In this document: in pieces, positions 1 through 8,166 of the stretch
Numbering within the stretch: position 1 is the first letter of the stretch
How the letters are laid out: every line of letters begins with the position of its first letter
Source of the DNA: Lentzea sp. NBRC 102530
GTDB lineage: Bacteria; Actinomycetota; Actinomycetes; Mycobacteriales; Pseudonocardiaceae
Direction of reading: 5' to 3'
Length of the DNA stretch: 64,000 bases
Assembly (NCBI RefSeq): GCF_030269365.1
Contig: NZ_BSTF01000010.1
Location: 186,001-250,000 of the forward strand
The notes under the pieces: generated by a model
What the model was told of the DNA's origin: nothing
The model's database searches: none
Seen by the model: only the letters and a program-made list of their open reading frames with translations
Translations under genes and position numbers: made by a program

Positions 1-747
1 CCGGGAGAGGCCACCGATGTCGTTGTAGTCGATGTCCGGGACCTCCTCGAGCACGAGGTCCTCGACCTCGGCCTTGGGGACCCGTTCGTAGGCGAAACCC
101 GCCTTCGAGTCGACCAGCAGCGAGTCGCCGGGCTTGAGCGGCGAGTCGAGCAGCGGCTGGGCGAGCCAGACCACCCTCTCCTCGTCGGCGTGCCCGACGA
201 CCAGCGCACGCGCGATGGTGTCCGCACCGTCGTCGTCGGTGAGCACCTCCCGCAGTGCGCAGACCTCGCCGGACCGCTCGAACCCGCCGGCCTCGACGAC
301 CGTCAGCGCCTCGTTGAGGCGCACGGACTGGCCGTAGGCGATCTTCTCCGGTTCGACCGCGGGGGACACGGCCACGCGCATCCTGCGACCAGAGGTGAAG
401 ACGTCCACGGTTCCGTCGTCGTACCGCGCCATGAAGACGCCGTACCCGCTGGGCGGTTGCGCCAGCCGGTCGACTTCCTCACGCAGCGCGAGCAGCTGGC
501 TTCGTGCTTCGCGGAGGGTGTCTATGAGCTTCGTGTTTCGCTCGGTCAGCTGGCTGACGCGCTCTGTCGCCTCAGCCAAGCGCTGCTCGAGCAACCGCGT
601 GTGGCGCGGCGACTCGGTCAGCTTGCGACGCAACGACGCGATCTCGTCCTCGAGGAACCTGATCTGCGCAGTCAGCTCAGCAGAATTGTTGCCATGGTTC
701 AGCTCGCCACCCTCATCGGGTTGGCTGCCGGGATGACCGTGCTGCAT
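1..747 (-). CDS. arc: Proteasome-associated AAA ATPase ARC/Mpa, N-terminal part
   Basis: This is the N-terminal 249 codons of the bacterial proteasomal ATPase; the gene runs off the left edge. The hexameric ATPase recognises pupylated proteins and feeds them into the 20S proteasome. The visible part has an acidic/Gly-rich start, a long coiled coil at about residues 25-95 (heptads with RFLEDEIASLRRKL), then two OB-type domains (about 100-235), and reaches the conserved lead-in to the AAA domain (PDIDYNDIGGLS); Walker A lies outside the window. The start is the ATG at 745-747. The gene faces away from trmI, as in M. tuberculosis, where mpa (Rv2115c) is near Rv2118c (known from memory). Identification is firm from the coiled coil plus OB plus DIGGL order; a start slightly downstream is possible. 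Confidence 0.93.
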   Translation of the reverse strand, partial: MQHGHPGSQPDEGGELNHGNNSAELTAQIRFLEDEIASLRRKLTESPRHTRLLEQRLAEATERVSQLTERNTKLIDTLREARSQLLALREEVDRLAQPPSGYGVFMARYDDGTVDVFTSGRRMRVAVSPAVEPEKIAYGQSVRLNEALTVVEAGGFERSGEVCALREVLTDDDGADTIARALVVGHADEERVVWLAQPLLDSPLKPGDSLLVDSKAGFAYERVPKAEVEDLVLEEVPDIDYNDIGGLSR

Positions 748-770
748 GTCGGCACCCTCCTCCCGTGTTC

Positions 771-786
771 GTACCGATTACGGTAC
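771..786. promoter_or_regulatory. 6-bp dyad upstream of arc
   Basis: GTACCG-ATTA-CGGTAC is a perfect inverted repeat with a 4-nt spacer, 24 bp upstream of the arc start codon. It could be an operator or overlap the arc promoter. This is based on symmetry alone. Confidence 0.35.
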
Positions 787-1386
787 CGGCGATCACCGAC
801 AAAATGGGGTACTCACAACATCATCTTCGCTCGTGTGACGCAACGGCAAGGCCTCCAAGAGAGGTCGACTGGTCCATCTCGGTGTCCGGCGCGACCGCCC
901 ACCGGCTACGGTGCGTCCCAGAAGCCACGACCGGCGTTTCGCCCCGCGACACGCCAGACGACCTGCGAGAAGCCCGAGGAGAGGGTCATGGGAGCACCAG
1001 GGCGGGCGCCCGGTCTCCACTGTCCGCGACCACCCTCGGACGCCCCTGGACACACCTGGTACGGCTCGCGGCCCGGCGACGGGCGGCGATCCGCCATGTT
1101 CCCACCAGGTGGACCAGCGATCGACCCGTTCGGCGGTCACGCACCGCAACCCACCCCGTTCGCGACCGGCGGAGGACCCGCGCGGGCGGGCCTCCGGAGC
1201 GTCCGGAGGGCGTGCGGCCATCCGGGTGGTTCCACCGACGCGACCGGCGCACCACCCCGACAGCGCAGAGCATCGCGCTCGATTACCGGTGGAGTTGCCA
1301 CAATCGTTATCAGACGCGACCTTCGCGCGGCCGGATCGCAACTCGCGGCCGTGTGCATAACCACTCGTGCGTGTCGATAGGCACCA

Positions 1387-1410
1387 TTCGCCCGCGAGTT
1401 GTCGGGCGAA
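1387..1410. repeat. 8-bp inverted repeat before the gene at 1462
   Basis: TTCGCCCG (1387-1394) and CGGGCGAA (1403-1410) are perfectly complementary around an 8-nt loop, 51 bp upstream of the ATG at 1462. It may be a 5' UTR hairpin or an operator; there is no U-tract to call it a terminator. Confidence 0.4.
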
Positions 1411-1461
1411 GCACCACAATGTCCAGCGAAAGATCACCTCATCCGCATCGGGGGAGTTTCG

Positions 1462-2340
1462 ATGACCTACCCGCCGCAGCAGCCCGGGCCCTACGGGCAG
1501 CAGCCGCCGCCCGGTGGGCCGTACGGGCAGCAGCCGCCGCAGCAGCCGGGTCACGGCCAGCAGCCCCAGCCCGGGTACGGCCAGCAGCCCCAGCCGGGCT
1601 ACGGCCAGCAGCCGCCGCCCGGTTACGGCCAGCAGCCCGGCCCGTACGGCCAGCCGCAGCAGGACCCGTTCGGCCAGCAGAACCCGCAGAGCGGTGGCTT
1701 CCCGCAGCAGGGTCAGCCAGGTCCTTACGGTCAGCAACCGGGCCCGTACGGCCCGCCCCAGGGCTACGGCCAGCCCGGCGGCTTCGGCGGCCCGCCGCCC
1801 AAGAAGAGCAACACCGGCCTGATCGTCGGCGTCATCATCGGCGTGCTGGTGCTCGTCGGCGGCGGTGTCACGGCGGCGGTGATGCTCTCCGGCAACAGCT
1901 CCTCCAGCTCCAGCAGCTCGTCCTCCGACTCCGGCTCGAGCGACTCGGGCGGCGGTGACGACGCGGCGGACGTGAAGAAGGTCGCCGAGGAGTACTACGC
2001 CGCGAGCGCCTCGAAGAACGAGAGCAAGGTCAAGTCGATGGCCTGCGACGCGGCCCTCAAGGAGGCCGAGGAGGCGGAGAAGAAGCTCACGCCGGACCAG
2101 CGCAAGCTGGCCGAGGAGCTCAAGAAGATGCCGTCGCCGAAGGTCAACGTCAAGGACGTCAAGGTCAGCGGCGACACCGCGGACGTCGGCGTGTCGACGA
2201 CCGTGACGATCGGCACCGAGTCCAAGAGCTTCGACACCACGGTGAAGTTCAAGAAGGAGTCGGGCGACTGGAAGTTCTGCACGCTCGCCAAGGACATCAA
2301 GCTGCCCGACTTCCAGGTTCCGACGATCCCGACCAAGTGA
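1462..2340 (+). CDS. Membrane protein with Pro/Gln/Gly-rich cytoplasmic tail and DUF4878-like extracellular domain
   Basis: 292 residues. Residues 1-110 are low-complexity repeats built on PYGQQP/GYGQQP units. One transmembrane segment follows at about 118-142 (GLIVGVIIGVLVLVGGGV), then a Ser/Gly linker and a C-terminal alpha/beta domain (about 175-292) resembling the DUF4878/lumazine-binding-like fold of actinobacterial lipoproteins (ADVKKVAEEYYAA... start, conserved GDWKFC near the end). ATG 1462 is chosen because GGGGGAG precedes it by 5 nt and the next gene starts with the same MTYPPQQPGPYGQ context. It is a tandem paralogue of the gene at 2375, 34 bp downstream, and probably co-transcribed. 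Function is unknown; the position between arc and trmI is where M. tuberculosis carries lppK and Rv2117 (from memory). Confidence 0.8.
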   Translation: MTYPPQQPGPYGQQPPPGGPYGQQPPQQPGHGQQPQPGYGQQPQPGYGQQPPPGYGQQPGPYGQPQQDPFGQQNPQSGGFPQQGQPGPYGQQPGPYGPPQGYGQPGGFGGPPPKKSNTGLIVGVIIGVLVLVGGGVTAAVMLSGNSSSSSSSSSSDSGSSDSGGGDDAADVKKVAEEYYAASASKNESKVKSMACDAALKEAEEAEKKLTPDQRKLAEELKKMPSPKVNVKDVKVSGDTADVGVSTTVTIGTESKSFDTTVKFKKESGDWKFCTLAKDIKLPDFQVPTIPTK

Positions 2341-2374
2341 TCGGGTTCAGCACTTCAGTTTCGGGGGATTTCCG

Positions 2375-3217
2375 ATGACCTACCCGCCGCAGCAGCCGGG
2401 TCCCTACGGCCAGGGCCCGCAGCAGCCCGGCCACGGCCAGCAGCCGCCCCAGCCGGGGTACGGCCAGCAGCCGCCGCCGGGGTACGGGCAGCAGCAGCCT
2501 CAGGGCCCGTACGGCCGGCCCGGGCAGCAGGGGCCGCCGAGCGGTGGCTTCCCGCAGCAGCAGCCGGGTCCGTACGGCCAGCCCCAGCAGGACCCGTACG
2601 GCCGGCCTGGCCAGTACGGGCAGCCCCAGGGCTACAGCCAGCCCGGCGGCTTCGGCGGTCCTCCCCCGAAGAAGAGCAACACCGGCCTGGTCATCGGTGT
2701 CGTCGTCGGCGTGCTGGTGCTCGTCGGCGGCGGTGTCACGGCGGCCGTGCTGCTGTCCGGTGACGACTCGAAGCCGTCGACCACGGCGGCGGCGGACAGC
2801 GGCGAGAACACGGCGGAACCTCCGCAGGAGACCACCAAGCCGTCGTCGCCGAGCAAGTCCGGCAGCGGGGACGCGAAGCTCGAGGAGATGGTCGCCGACT
2901 TCGCGGCGGAGAACCAGAAGCAGGGCCGCGAGGGCAAGTTCGACCTGGCCGCGATGAAGCCGTACATCTGCGACAAGATGGCGGCGGACGCCGAGAAGGC
3001 GAACAAGTCGCCGAAGCCCGCGCCCCAGCTGAAGATCACGGCCGGTGAGGTGACGACGACCGGGACGACCGGCACGTTCAAGGCGGACTACACGGGCATC
3101 CCGGACCCGCAGGGCGGCACCGGCACGGTGAAGTCGTTCATCATCTACAAGCTCACGCAGGAGGGTGGCGACTGGAAGGTCTGCGGCGTGCAGAGCGCCG
3201 GCGCACCGTCCAAGTGA
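2375..3217 (+). CDS. Paralogue: Pro/Gln-rich single-pass membrane protein
   Basis: 280 residues with the same architecture as its upstream neighbour: a PYGQ/GYGQQP repeat tail (1-100), PPPKKSNTGL junction, one transmembrane helix (about 105-128), a Thr/Pro/Ser linker and a C-terminal domain (about 165-280) ending in GGDWKVCGVQSAG. The tails and transmembrane segments are nearly identical in the two proteins while the outer domains have diverged, so it is a tandem duplication followed by ectodomain divergence. ATG 2375 has GGGGGAT about 6 nt upstream. A strong hairpin at 3223-3264 ends the transcript. Function unknown; ligand binding or envelope stress sensing are possible but unsupported. Confidence 0.8.
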   Translation: MTYPPQQPGPYGQGPQQPGHGQQPPQPGYGQQPPPGYGQQQPQGPYGRPGQQGPPSGGFPQQQPGPYGQPQQDPYGRPGQYGQPQGYSQPGGFGGPPPKKSNTGLVIGVVVGVLVLVGGGVTAAVLLSGDDSKPSTTAAADSGENTAEPPQETTKPSSPSKSGSGDAKLEEMVADFAAENQKQGREGKFDLAAMKPYICDKMAADAEKANKSPKPAPQLKITAGEVTTTGTTGTFKADYTGIPDPQGGTGTVKSFIIYKLTQEGGDWKVCGVQSAGAPSK

Positions 3218-3222
3218 CCACG

Positions 3223-3264
3223 CGCTGAAGGGGGCCCTCTACGACCAGAGGGCCCCCTTCAGCG
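3223..3264. terminator. Bidirectional terminator, 18-bp perfect stem
   Basis: Arms 3223-3240 and 3247-3264 are perfectly complementary (CGCTGAAGGGGGCCCTCT pairs fully) with a 6-nt loop, followed by TTTC. It lies between the convergent genes ending at 3217 and 3269 and would serve both. Confidence 0.9.
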
Positions 3265-3268
3265 TTTC

Positions 3269-4096
3269 TCAGCCCTTGCTGGGACGGCGCTGCGGCTTCG
3301 GTGCCGTCACGCCGTCGGCGAGCTTGCGCGTGGTGAGCAGGAACGCGGTGTGCGCGATCATCCGGTGCTCCGGGCGCACGGCGAGACCCACGACGTGCCA
3401 CGGCCGGACGAGCGTTTCCCACGCGTGCGGCTCGGTCCAGCACGTCATCTCCCGCAGCGCCTCCGTGACCACCGACAGCTGCGTGGTGGTGGCGACGTAC
3501 ACGACGAGAACGCCACCGGGGATGAGGTTCTTCGCGATCGTGGGCAGGACCTCCCACGGCGAGAGCATGTCGAGGATGACCCGGTCGACCTCGCCCTCGT
3601 GGTTCTTCACGTCGTCGACGGTGATCGACCAGTTGCCCGGCCGTTCGCCGAAGAACGTCTCCACGTTGCGGATGGCGTGGACCGCGTGGTCGTCACGCAC
3701 CTCGTAGGACTGGACGCTGCCCTTCTCCCCCACCGCGCGCAGCAGCGAGCACGACAGCGCGCCGGACCCGGCACCCGCCTCCAGCACGCGGGCGCCCGGG
3801 AAGATGTCGCCGTACATGCAGATCTGCGCGGCGTCCTTGGGGTAGATGACCTGCGCGCCCCGCGGCATCGACAGCACGTAGTCCGGCAGCAGCGGGCGCA
3901 GTGCCAGGAAGTTCGTGCCGCCCACCGACGCGACGACCGAGCCCTCGGGCTGCCCGATCAGCAGGTCGTGCGGGATGGCGCCGCGATGGGTGTGGTACTC
4001 CTTGCCGGGCTCGAGGACGACGGTGTAGTGCCGCCCCTTGGGGTCGGTCAGCTGAACCCGGTCGCCCGGTCGGAACGGTCCACTTGCGCTAATCAC
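3269..4096 (-). CDS. trmI: tRNA (adenine-N1)-methyltransferase, m1A58
   Basis: 275 residues. TrmI methylates N1 of A58 in the tRNA T-loop using SAM and acts as a homotetramer. The N-terminal beta domain (FRPGDRVQLTDPKGRHYTVV) precedes a Rossmann methyltransferase core with SAM motif I VLEAGAGSGAL (about residues 104-114) and the family motif LDMLSPWE (about 175-182). Length and motifs match actinobacterial TrmI (M. tuberculosis Rv2118c). The start is GTG at 4094-4096, 12 bp after the stop of the M50 protease gene, so the two form an operon transcribed away from the RecB-like gene. The C-terminal tail APKPQRRPSKG is basic and disordered. Confidence 0.95.
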   Translation of the reverse strand: MISASGPFRPGDRVQLTDPKGRHYTVVLEPGKEYHTHRGAIPHDLLIGQPEGSVVASVGGTNFLALRPLLPDYVLSMPRGAQVIYPKDAAQICMYGDIFPGARVLEAGAGSGALSCSLLRAVGEKGSVQSYEVRDDHAVHAIRNVETFFGERPGNWSITVDDVKNHEGEVDRVILDMLSPWEVLPTIAKNLIPGGVLVVYVATTTQLSVVTEALREMTCWTEPHAWETLVRPWHVVGLAVRPEHRMIAHTAFLLTTRKLADGVTAPKPQRRPSKG

Positions 4097-4108
4097 CGCG
4101 CAATGGTG

Positions 4109-5227
4109 TCAAACGCCCTTCTCAATGGCCGCACGCAGGTCCTCCCTGCGCAGCACACCGGCGGGACGGCCCTCCAGGTCGACGACGAGGAACTGCCACG
4201 CGGCCGTGCCCTGCACGCGTTCGACGATCTCCTCGCCGGGTTCGTCGGCGAGCAGCACGGTCTCCGGCCGGATCGGCTCCGCGGCCTGTTCGGCGGGGGC
4301 GAACGGGCTGGCCGCGGCGAGTTTGCGCGCCAGTTCGGTGTCGAGCAGGCCGGCCGCGACGCCGTCGGCCCGCACCAGCACCACACCGCGTCCCGCCGAC
4401 GTGCTGAGCGCGTCCGCCACGGGACTTTCCGCCGGCAGTTGCAGGACGGGCAGGATCAGATCGTTGAGCGTGACGCCCTCGGGCCACGTCCTGCGGCGTT
4501 CGCTGGCGAGTTCGCTGCGCGCACCGGCAACAACAACCCACGCCGTGAGCACGCACACACCGAACCGCAGCCAACGGTCCTCAGCGCCTTCCATGACGCC
4601 GTAGAGCGCCCACACCACCAACGCGACGGCCACGGCGAAACCACCGACCACAGCGACTCGCGTGCCCGTCGCCCGTTGCCCGGTCGCGGCCCACACGCCC
4701 GCGCGCACGATCCTGCCGCCGTCCAGCGGCAGTCCCGGCAGCAGGTTGAAGATCGCCACCACGAGGTTCGCCCCGGCGACCTGCACGACCAGCAGCCACA
4801 GCACGCCGCCGGACGTCATCGCGAACCCGCCGAGGCCGAACACCACGGCGAGCGCGATGGACACCACCGGCCCGGCGCCCGCGACCACACCTTCGTGACT
4901 GGGTTTGCCGGGGGTGCGCATGATCTCGGACAGCCCGCCGAGCAGGTAGAGCCTGAGTCTCCTGACCGGGAGGCCGAGCCTGATCGCCGCGACGCAGTGG
5001 CCGAGTTCGTGGGCGAGCACGGAAAGTCCGAGGAAGACGGCGAACAGCGCCGCTACCAGAAGGCCCGTGGCCGGCGGCGTGCCCGGTGCGAGGTCGTCGA
5101 CCAACGGCGCGTAGAACGCCACCACGATCGCCGAACCGATCCACCACGACGGCGCGAGCACCACCGGGATGCCCGCCACCCGGAACAGCAGCAGGCCGCC
5201 CTCTCGTTCACTGATCCGCGCGGCCAC
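4109..5227 (-). CDS. M50 site-2-type membrane metalloprotease with C-terminal CBS-like region
   Basis: 372 residues from the GTG at 5227. An intramembrane zinc protease: HELGH at residues 73-77 supplies the zinc His pair and catalytic Glu, and the second motif appears as NLLPGLPLDGGR, carrying the Asp ligand. At least five hydrophobic segments surround these. The C-terminal third (about 250-372) is soluble and looks like a degenerate CBS pair, as in Rip3-type proteases (family knowledge). A longer reading from 5368 would overlap the divergent promoter and the RecB-like gene, so GTG 5227 (product starting MAARISEREGG) is preferred. It is first in an operon with trmI. The substrate is unknown; site-2 proteases usually cleave anti-sigma factors or other small membrane proteins. 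Confidence 0.87.
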   Translation of the reverse strand: MAARISEREGGLLLFRVAGIPVVLAPSWWIGSAIVVAFYAPLVDDLAPGTPPATGLLVAALFAVFLGLSVLAHELGHCVAAIRLGLPVRRLRLYLLGGLSEIMRTPGKPSHEGVVAGAGPVVSIALAVVFGLGGFAMTSGGVLWLLVVQVAGANLVVAIFNLLPGLPLDGGRIVRAGVWAATGQRATGTRVAVVGGFAVAVALVVWALYGVMEGAEDRWLRFGVCVLTAWVVVAGARSELASERRRTWPEGVTLNDLILPVLQLPAESPVADALSTSAGRGVVLVRADGVAAGLLDTELARKLAAASPFAPAEQAAEPIRPETVLLADEPGEEIVERVQGTAAWQFLVVDLEGRPAGVLRREDLRAAIEKGV

Positions 5228-5282
5228 GGGAGCACTGTAGAGCGGGTGGTGTGATCTCGCGGTTCGGTGGCCGCTCCCGGAA

Positions 5283-5305
5283 TTGTCAGACCCCTGTCCT
5301 ATCGT
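5283..5305 (+). promoter_or_regulatory. RecA-NDp/PafBC-like promoter of the RecB-like gene
   Basis: TTGTCAGAC, 8 nt, TATCGT. This matches the actinobacterial DNA-damage promoter pattern TTGTCRGTG-N8-TAnnnT (from memory) except for the last two bases of the first block. The -10 ends 7 nt before the ATG at 5313, so the transcript would be leaderless. Confidence 0.65.
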
Positions 5306-5312
5306 GCGAAGC

Positions 5313-6158
5313 ATGAGCACCACGTTGCGCAGGCCCGCGCTGTCGCCGTCCCGGGCAGGGGACTTCAAGCAGTGCCCGCTGCTCTACCGGTTCCGCGCGG
5401 TCGACCGGTTGCCGGAGCGGCCGACGAAGGCGCAGGTGCGCGGCACGGTGGTGCACGCGGTGCTGGAGGACCTGTTCGCGCTGCCCGCCGCCGAACGCGT
5501 CCCGGACCGGGCCCGCGCGATGATCTCCCCCGCCTGGGACCGGGTGAAGGGCGAGCGCCCGGAGTTCGCGACGCTCTTCGAGTCGGAGGGCAGCGAGGAG
5601 GAGGCGGAGTGGCTCGCGTCCGCCACGAAGCTGCTCGACGGCTACTTCGGCCTGGAGGACCCGCGGCGCCTGGAGCCGGAGTCGCGCGAACTCCTGGTCG
5701 AGTCCGAACTGCCGTCCGGTGTGCTGCTGCGCGGCTACATCGACCGGGTGGACGTCGCCCCGACGGGTGAAATCCGGGTCGTGGACTACAAGACCGGCGC
5801 CGCGCCGCGCGAGATCGGCGAGGCGAAGGCGTTGTTCCAGATGAAGTTCTACGCCCTCGTGCTGTGGAAGCTGCGCGGCGTCGTCCCGCGCCAGCTGAGG
5901 CTGATGTACCTGGCCGACCGCCAGGCGCTGGCCTACCAGCCGGACGAGTCCGAACTCGCCCGCTTCGAACGCACCCTGGACGCCATCTGGCAGGCGATCA
6001 TGCGCGCCGCGCCGACCGGTGACTTCCGCCCCAACCCGAGCCGCCTGTGCGACTACTGCGACCACAAGGCGTTCTGCCCGGCGTTCGACGGCACCCCGCC
6101 GCCCTACCCTGGCTGGCCGGAGCCCGACGACACCGAGCCCCTCCAGGACCGCGACTGA
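5313..6158 (+). CDS. RecB/Cas4-like PD-(D/E)XK nuclease with Fe-S cluster
   Basis: 281 residues. The PD-(D/E)XK core shows the conserved His in RGTVVHAVLE (H48), the motif VVDYKTG (D158, K160) and a downstream Gln-containing helix (FQMKFYALVLW). Four cysteines fit the AddB/Cas4 iron-sulfur staple: C21 near the N terminus and C246, C249, C255 at the C terminus (LCDYCDHKAFC). It corresponds to Rv2119 of M. tuberculosis by position beside trmI. A DNA repair exonuclease role is likely from the family and from the damage-type promoter immediately upstream. ATG 5313 is chosen over an in-frame upstream start because it sits 7 nt after the -10. The stop overlaps the next start (ATGA), so it is translationally coupled to the thioesterase-like gene. 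Confidence 0.9.
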   Translation: MSTTLRRPALSPSRAGDFKQCPLLYRFRAVDRLPERPTKAQVRGTVVHAVLEDLFALPAAERVPDRARAMISPAWDRVKGERPEFATLFESEGSEEEAEWLASATKLLDGYFGLEDPRRLEPESRELLVESELPSGVLLRGYIDRVDVAPTGEIRVVDYKTGAAPREIGEAKALFQMKFYALVLWKLRGVVPRQLRLMYLADRQALAYQPDESELARFERTLDAIWQAIMRAAPTGDFRPNPSRLCDYCDHKAFCPAFDGTPPPYPGWPEPDDTEPLQDRD

Positions 6159-6928
6159 TGGCCGCCTTCTACCTGCCGCTGGGCGACGACAGGTTCCGCT
6201 CCACCGAACACACCGTCGGCCCGTGGGGCCCGGACAGCCAGCACCTGGGCCCGCCCTCGGCGTTGCTGGTGCGCGCCCTGCTGGGCCTCGGCAACCCGGC
6301 GTCGTCCTTGGCGCGCGTCACGTTCGAGGTGCTCGGTCCGGTCCCGGTGGCGGACCTGACGGTGTCCACTTCGGTCGAACGCCCCGGCCGTTCCGTGGAA
6401 CTCCTCGCAGCTTCCCTTTCGTTCGAAGGCCGTGCAGTGCTCACGGCCCGCGCGTGGCGCATCGTCGACGCGGACACCACCGCCGTCGCGGGCGGCGAAG
6501 CACCTGAGCTGGCAGCGCCTTCCACCGCCGTGCCGATGGAGATCCCCGAGCACTGGGGCGGCGGCTACCTCGCGGCCGTCGAGTGGCTGTCCGTGTCCGG
6601 TGGCATCTTCACGCCGGGTGACGCCAGGGTGTGGGCCCGCCCGCGCGTCGCCGTCGTCGAGGGCTCCGAGCCCACCCCGGAAGAGCGCCTGTTCTCCGTC
6701 GTCGACTCGGCCAGCGGCGTCTCGTCCCGTGTGGACATTCGCAAGTGGTACGCCATCAACACGGACCTGACGGTCCACCTGCACCGCCGCCCCACCGGCG
6801 AGTGGGTGGGCATGGACGCGCGCACCACCATCGGCCCGGACGGCGTGGGCCTGGCGACCAGCGTCGTGCACGACGTCCACGGTCCGGTGGGCACGACAGC
6901 ACAGGCGTTGTTCGTCCGCGAGCGCTAG
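6158..6928 (+). CDS. Acyl-CoA thioesterase family (double hot-dog) protein
   Basis: 256 residues. The sequence fits the TesB-like double hot-dog family common in actinobacteria: an N-terminal half with GPDSQHLGPPSALLVRALL and LARVTFEVLGPVPV, a central Trp-rich stretch (WRIVDADTT), and a C-terminal half with the hot-dog-like segment WVGMDARTTIGPDGVGLATS. It probably hydrolyses an acyl-CoA or acts as a binding subunit; the substrate cannot be read from the sequence. ATG 6158 overlaps the stop of the nuclease gene by 1 nt. Its TAG shares bases with the TAG of the convergent gene (CTAG, 6925-6928). Confidence 0.8.
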   Translation: MAAFYLPLGDDRFRSTEHTVGPWGPDSQHLGPPSALLVRALLGLGNPASSLARVTFEVLGPVPVADLTVSTSVERPGRSVELLAASLSFEGRAVLTARAWRIVDADTTAVAGGEAPELAAPSTAVPMEIPEHWGGGYLAAVEWLSVSGGIFTPGDARVWARPRVAVVEGSEPTPEERLFSVVDSASGVSSRVDIRKWYAINTDLTVHLHRRPTGEWVGMDARTTIGPDGVGLATSVVHDVHGPVGTTAQALFVRER

Positions 6929-7605
6929 GTCAGCCGCTCCACGGTCACCCGGCGATCACGCGGGTCGAACGCCGCCGCGGCCTGCGCGTACCCGACACCG
7001 ACGGCGGTGACGCGTGCCGGCGACAACCCGGCGTTCACCAACACCGTCCGCACGCTGTCGGCACGCAGTTGGCTCAGCCTTACCGCGCTGTCCTCAGCGC
7101 CGAGCCGCGCCGTGTGCCCGAGGACGACAACCCGGTCGTCGTCCTCGAGGTGCTTCATGAACTCCCGCAGCACCGCCAGGTCGGCGTCCTCCACCTCCTC
7201 GGAGTCCGGCCGGAACCAGACGACGACGAGCTCGCGCCCCACCATCTCGGCGCCGGGCGATCCCGTCATCGGCGCGCTGGGCCGCGTCTCGGCCAGTTCG
7301 GAGTGCCTGGTGGTGCGATCCAGAACCGCGGAGGACGGCGGCACCTCGCTCGGGCGCACGAGCTCCAGTTCGGGCGCGGACATGACCGGCAGGGAGTTCA
7401 TCGCCATCGGTGTCACGGACGTCCCCCCGATCACCGCCACCGCCGCCACCGCGACCCCGAGTCGTGCCAGTGACGACACGCGCCCGCGCGGAGCGGGTGG
7501 GCCCACCGGCACGGCCGGCAGCCGAGCCGGTGCCAGCACCAGCTCGAGGTCGGCGACGTGCACCGCGTGCCGTGCCTTGAGCTTCTCGTCGAGGTCGTCG
7601 TTCAT
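6925..7605 (-). CDS. Membrane-anchored OmpA-like protein, putative partner of the adjacent sigma factor
   Basis: 226 residues. A cytoplasmic N terminus of about 45 residues (MNDDLDEKLKARHAVHVADL) precedes one transmembrane helix (about 48-66, LARLGVAVAAVAVIGG), a Pro/Ser linker, and a C-terminal OmpA-like domain (about 115-226) with the helix-strand pattern FMKHLEDDDRVVVLGHTARL and LRADSVRTVLVNAGL typical of the peptidoglycan-associated fold. The ATG overlaps the stop of the upstream sigma factor (ATGA), so production is coupled. The short cytoplasmic tail could bind the sigma factor while the outer domain senses the wall; this is inference, and no canonical zinc anti-sigma motif is visible. 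Confidence 0.78.
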   Translation of the reverse strand: MNDDLDEKLKARHAVHVADLELVLAPARLPAVPVGPPAPRGRVSSLARLGVAVAAVAVIGGTSVTPMAMNSLPVMSAPELELVRPSEVPPSSAVLDRTTRHSELAETRPSAPMTGSPGAEMVGRELVVVWFRPDSEEVEDADLAVLREFMKHLEDDDRVVVLGHTARLGAEDSAVRLSQLRADSVRTVLVNAGLSPARVTAVGVGYAQAAAAFDPRDRRVTVERLT

Positions 7606-8162
7606 CGTGTCTCCTCCCCAGTGGCGAGCATCGAACTGATCGCGTCGCCCGCCTTCTTCGCGCGGTCCTGCACGGTGCGTTCCGCGATGTTCAGCTCCAC
7701 CGCGATCTCCGCGGTGCTGAAGTCGTCCAGCCGCAACGCGATCACCTCGCGCTGGTGCCGGGGCAGGCTGTTGATCGCCTGGACGAGATCGCTGTTGCGC
7801 TCCAGCAGTTCCTCGATGACGGGGTCGATCCGGCCTTCCACCGGCCGCAACCCGCGCTCCAGCAAGCGCTTCAGCGTCGAGGTCCGCGAGATCTTCTTCC
7901 CCGCGATGCGCCGAGCGGTCGTGCGCACCCACATCCGGCGGTTCGTGCGCACCTCGGCCCAGGACCAGTAGAGCTCCACCAGCGCTTCGGACGCCGACTC
8001 GTCCGCGATGTGGTGAGCGAACCCGAGGTAGCGCAGGAAAGCGACCACGGCGGCGTGCTCGGCGCGGTGGAAACGCAGGTACTCCGCGTCGGGCGAGTCC
8101 GCCATGGGTCTCCGTGGATCGTCGGGTGCCGGGTCACCCACGAGATCGCGTGCCAGTGTCAT
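7602..8162 (-). CDS. Sigma-70-like (ECF-type) RNA polymerase sigma factor
   Basis: 186 residues. Region 4 is clear: SLPRHQREVIALRLDDFSTAEIAVELNIAERT-type helix-turn-helix at about 125-165, with the LP..R..V motif that contacts the beta flap. Region 2 is present but divergent (residues 25-75, RFHRAEHAAVVAFLRYLGF). Possible starts are ATG 8162 and ATG 8105; 8162 lies 4 nt after the stop of the small membrane protein gene and is kept. It is the middle gene of a three-gene operon with the OmpA-like protein and the 60-residue membrane protein. It probably recruits RNA polymerase to envelope-related promoters, but no target is visible. Confidence 0.85.
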   Translation of the reverse strand: MTLARDLVGDPAPDDPRRPMADSPDAEYLRFHRAEHAAVVAFLRYLGFAHHIADESASEALVELYWSWAEVRTNRRMWVRTTARRIAGKKISRTSTLKRLLERGLRPVEGRIDPVIEELLERNSDLVQAINSLPRHQREVIALRLDDFSTAEIAVELNIAERTVQDRAKKAGDAISSMLATGEETR

Positions 8163-8166
8163 CCCG

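Larger units (their letters stand above)
748..1461. other. 714-bp gap without a supported gene
   Basis: Between the divergent arc gene and the gene at 1462 there is no frame with actinobacterial codon bias, an acceptable start and a recognisable product. Long open frames here are Arg/Pro-rich by-products of high GC. It holds the 771-786 dyad, a hairpin at 1387-1410 and presumably the two divergent promoters. Confidence 0.6.

Noticed and set aside
190..1380. Open frame across arc and the following gap on the + strand
   Set aside because: Runs antisense to arc and becomes Arg/Pro-rich in the gap; no start context or recognisable product.
1514..1822. Repeats in the PYGQQP region as a possible CRISPR-like or tandem-repeat array
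   Set aside because: The repetition follows the codon pattern of a low-complexity protein tail and has no spacers or constant unit.
3350..5254. Long open frame on the + strand opposite trmI and the M50 protease
   Set aside because: Arg/His/Asp-rich low-complexity translation with no domain; a GC-driven shadow of the real minus-strand genes.
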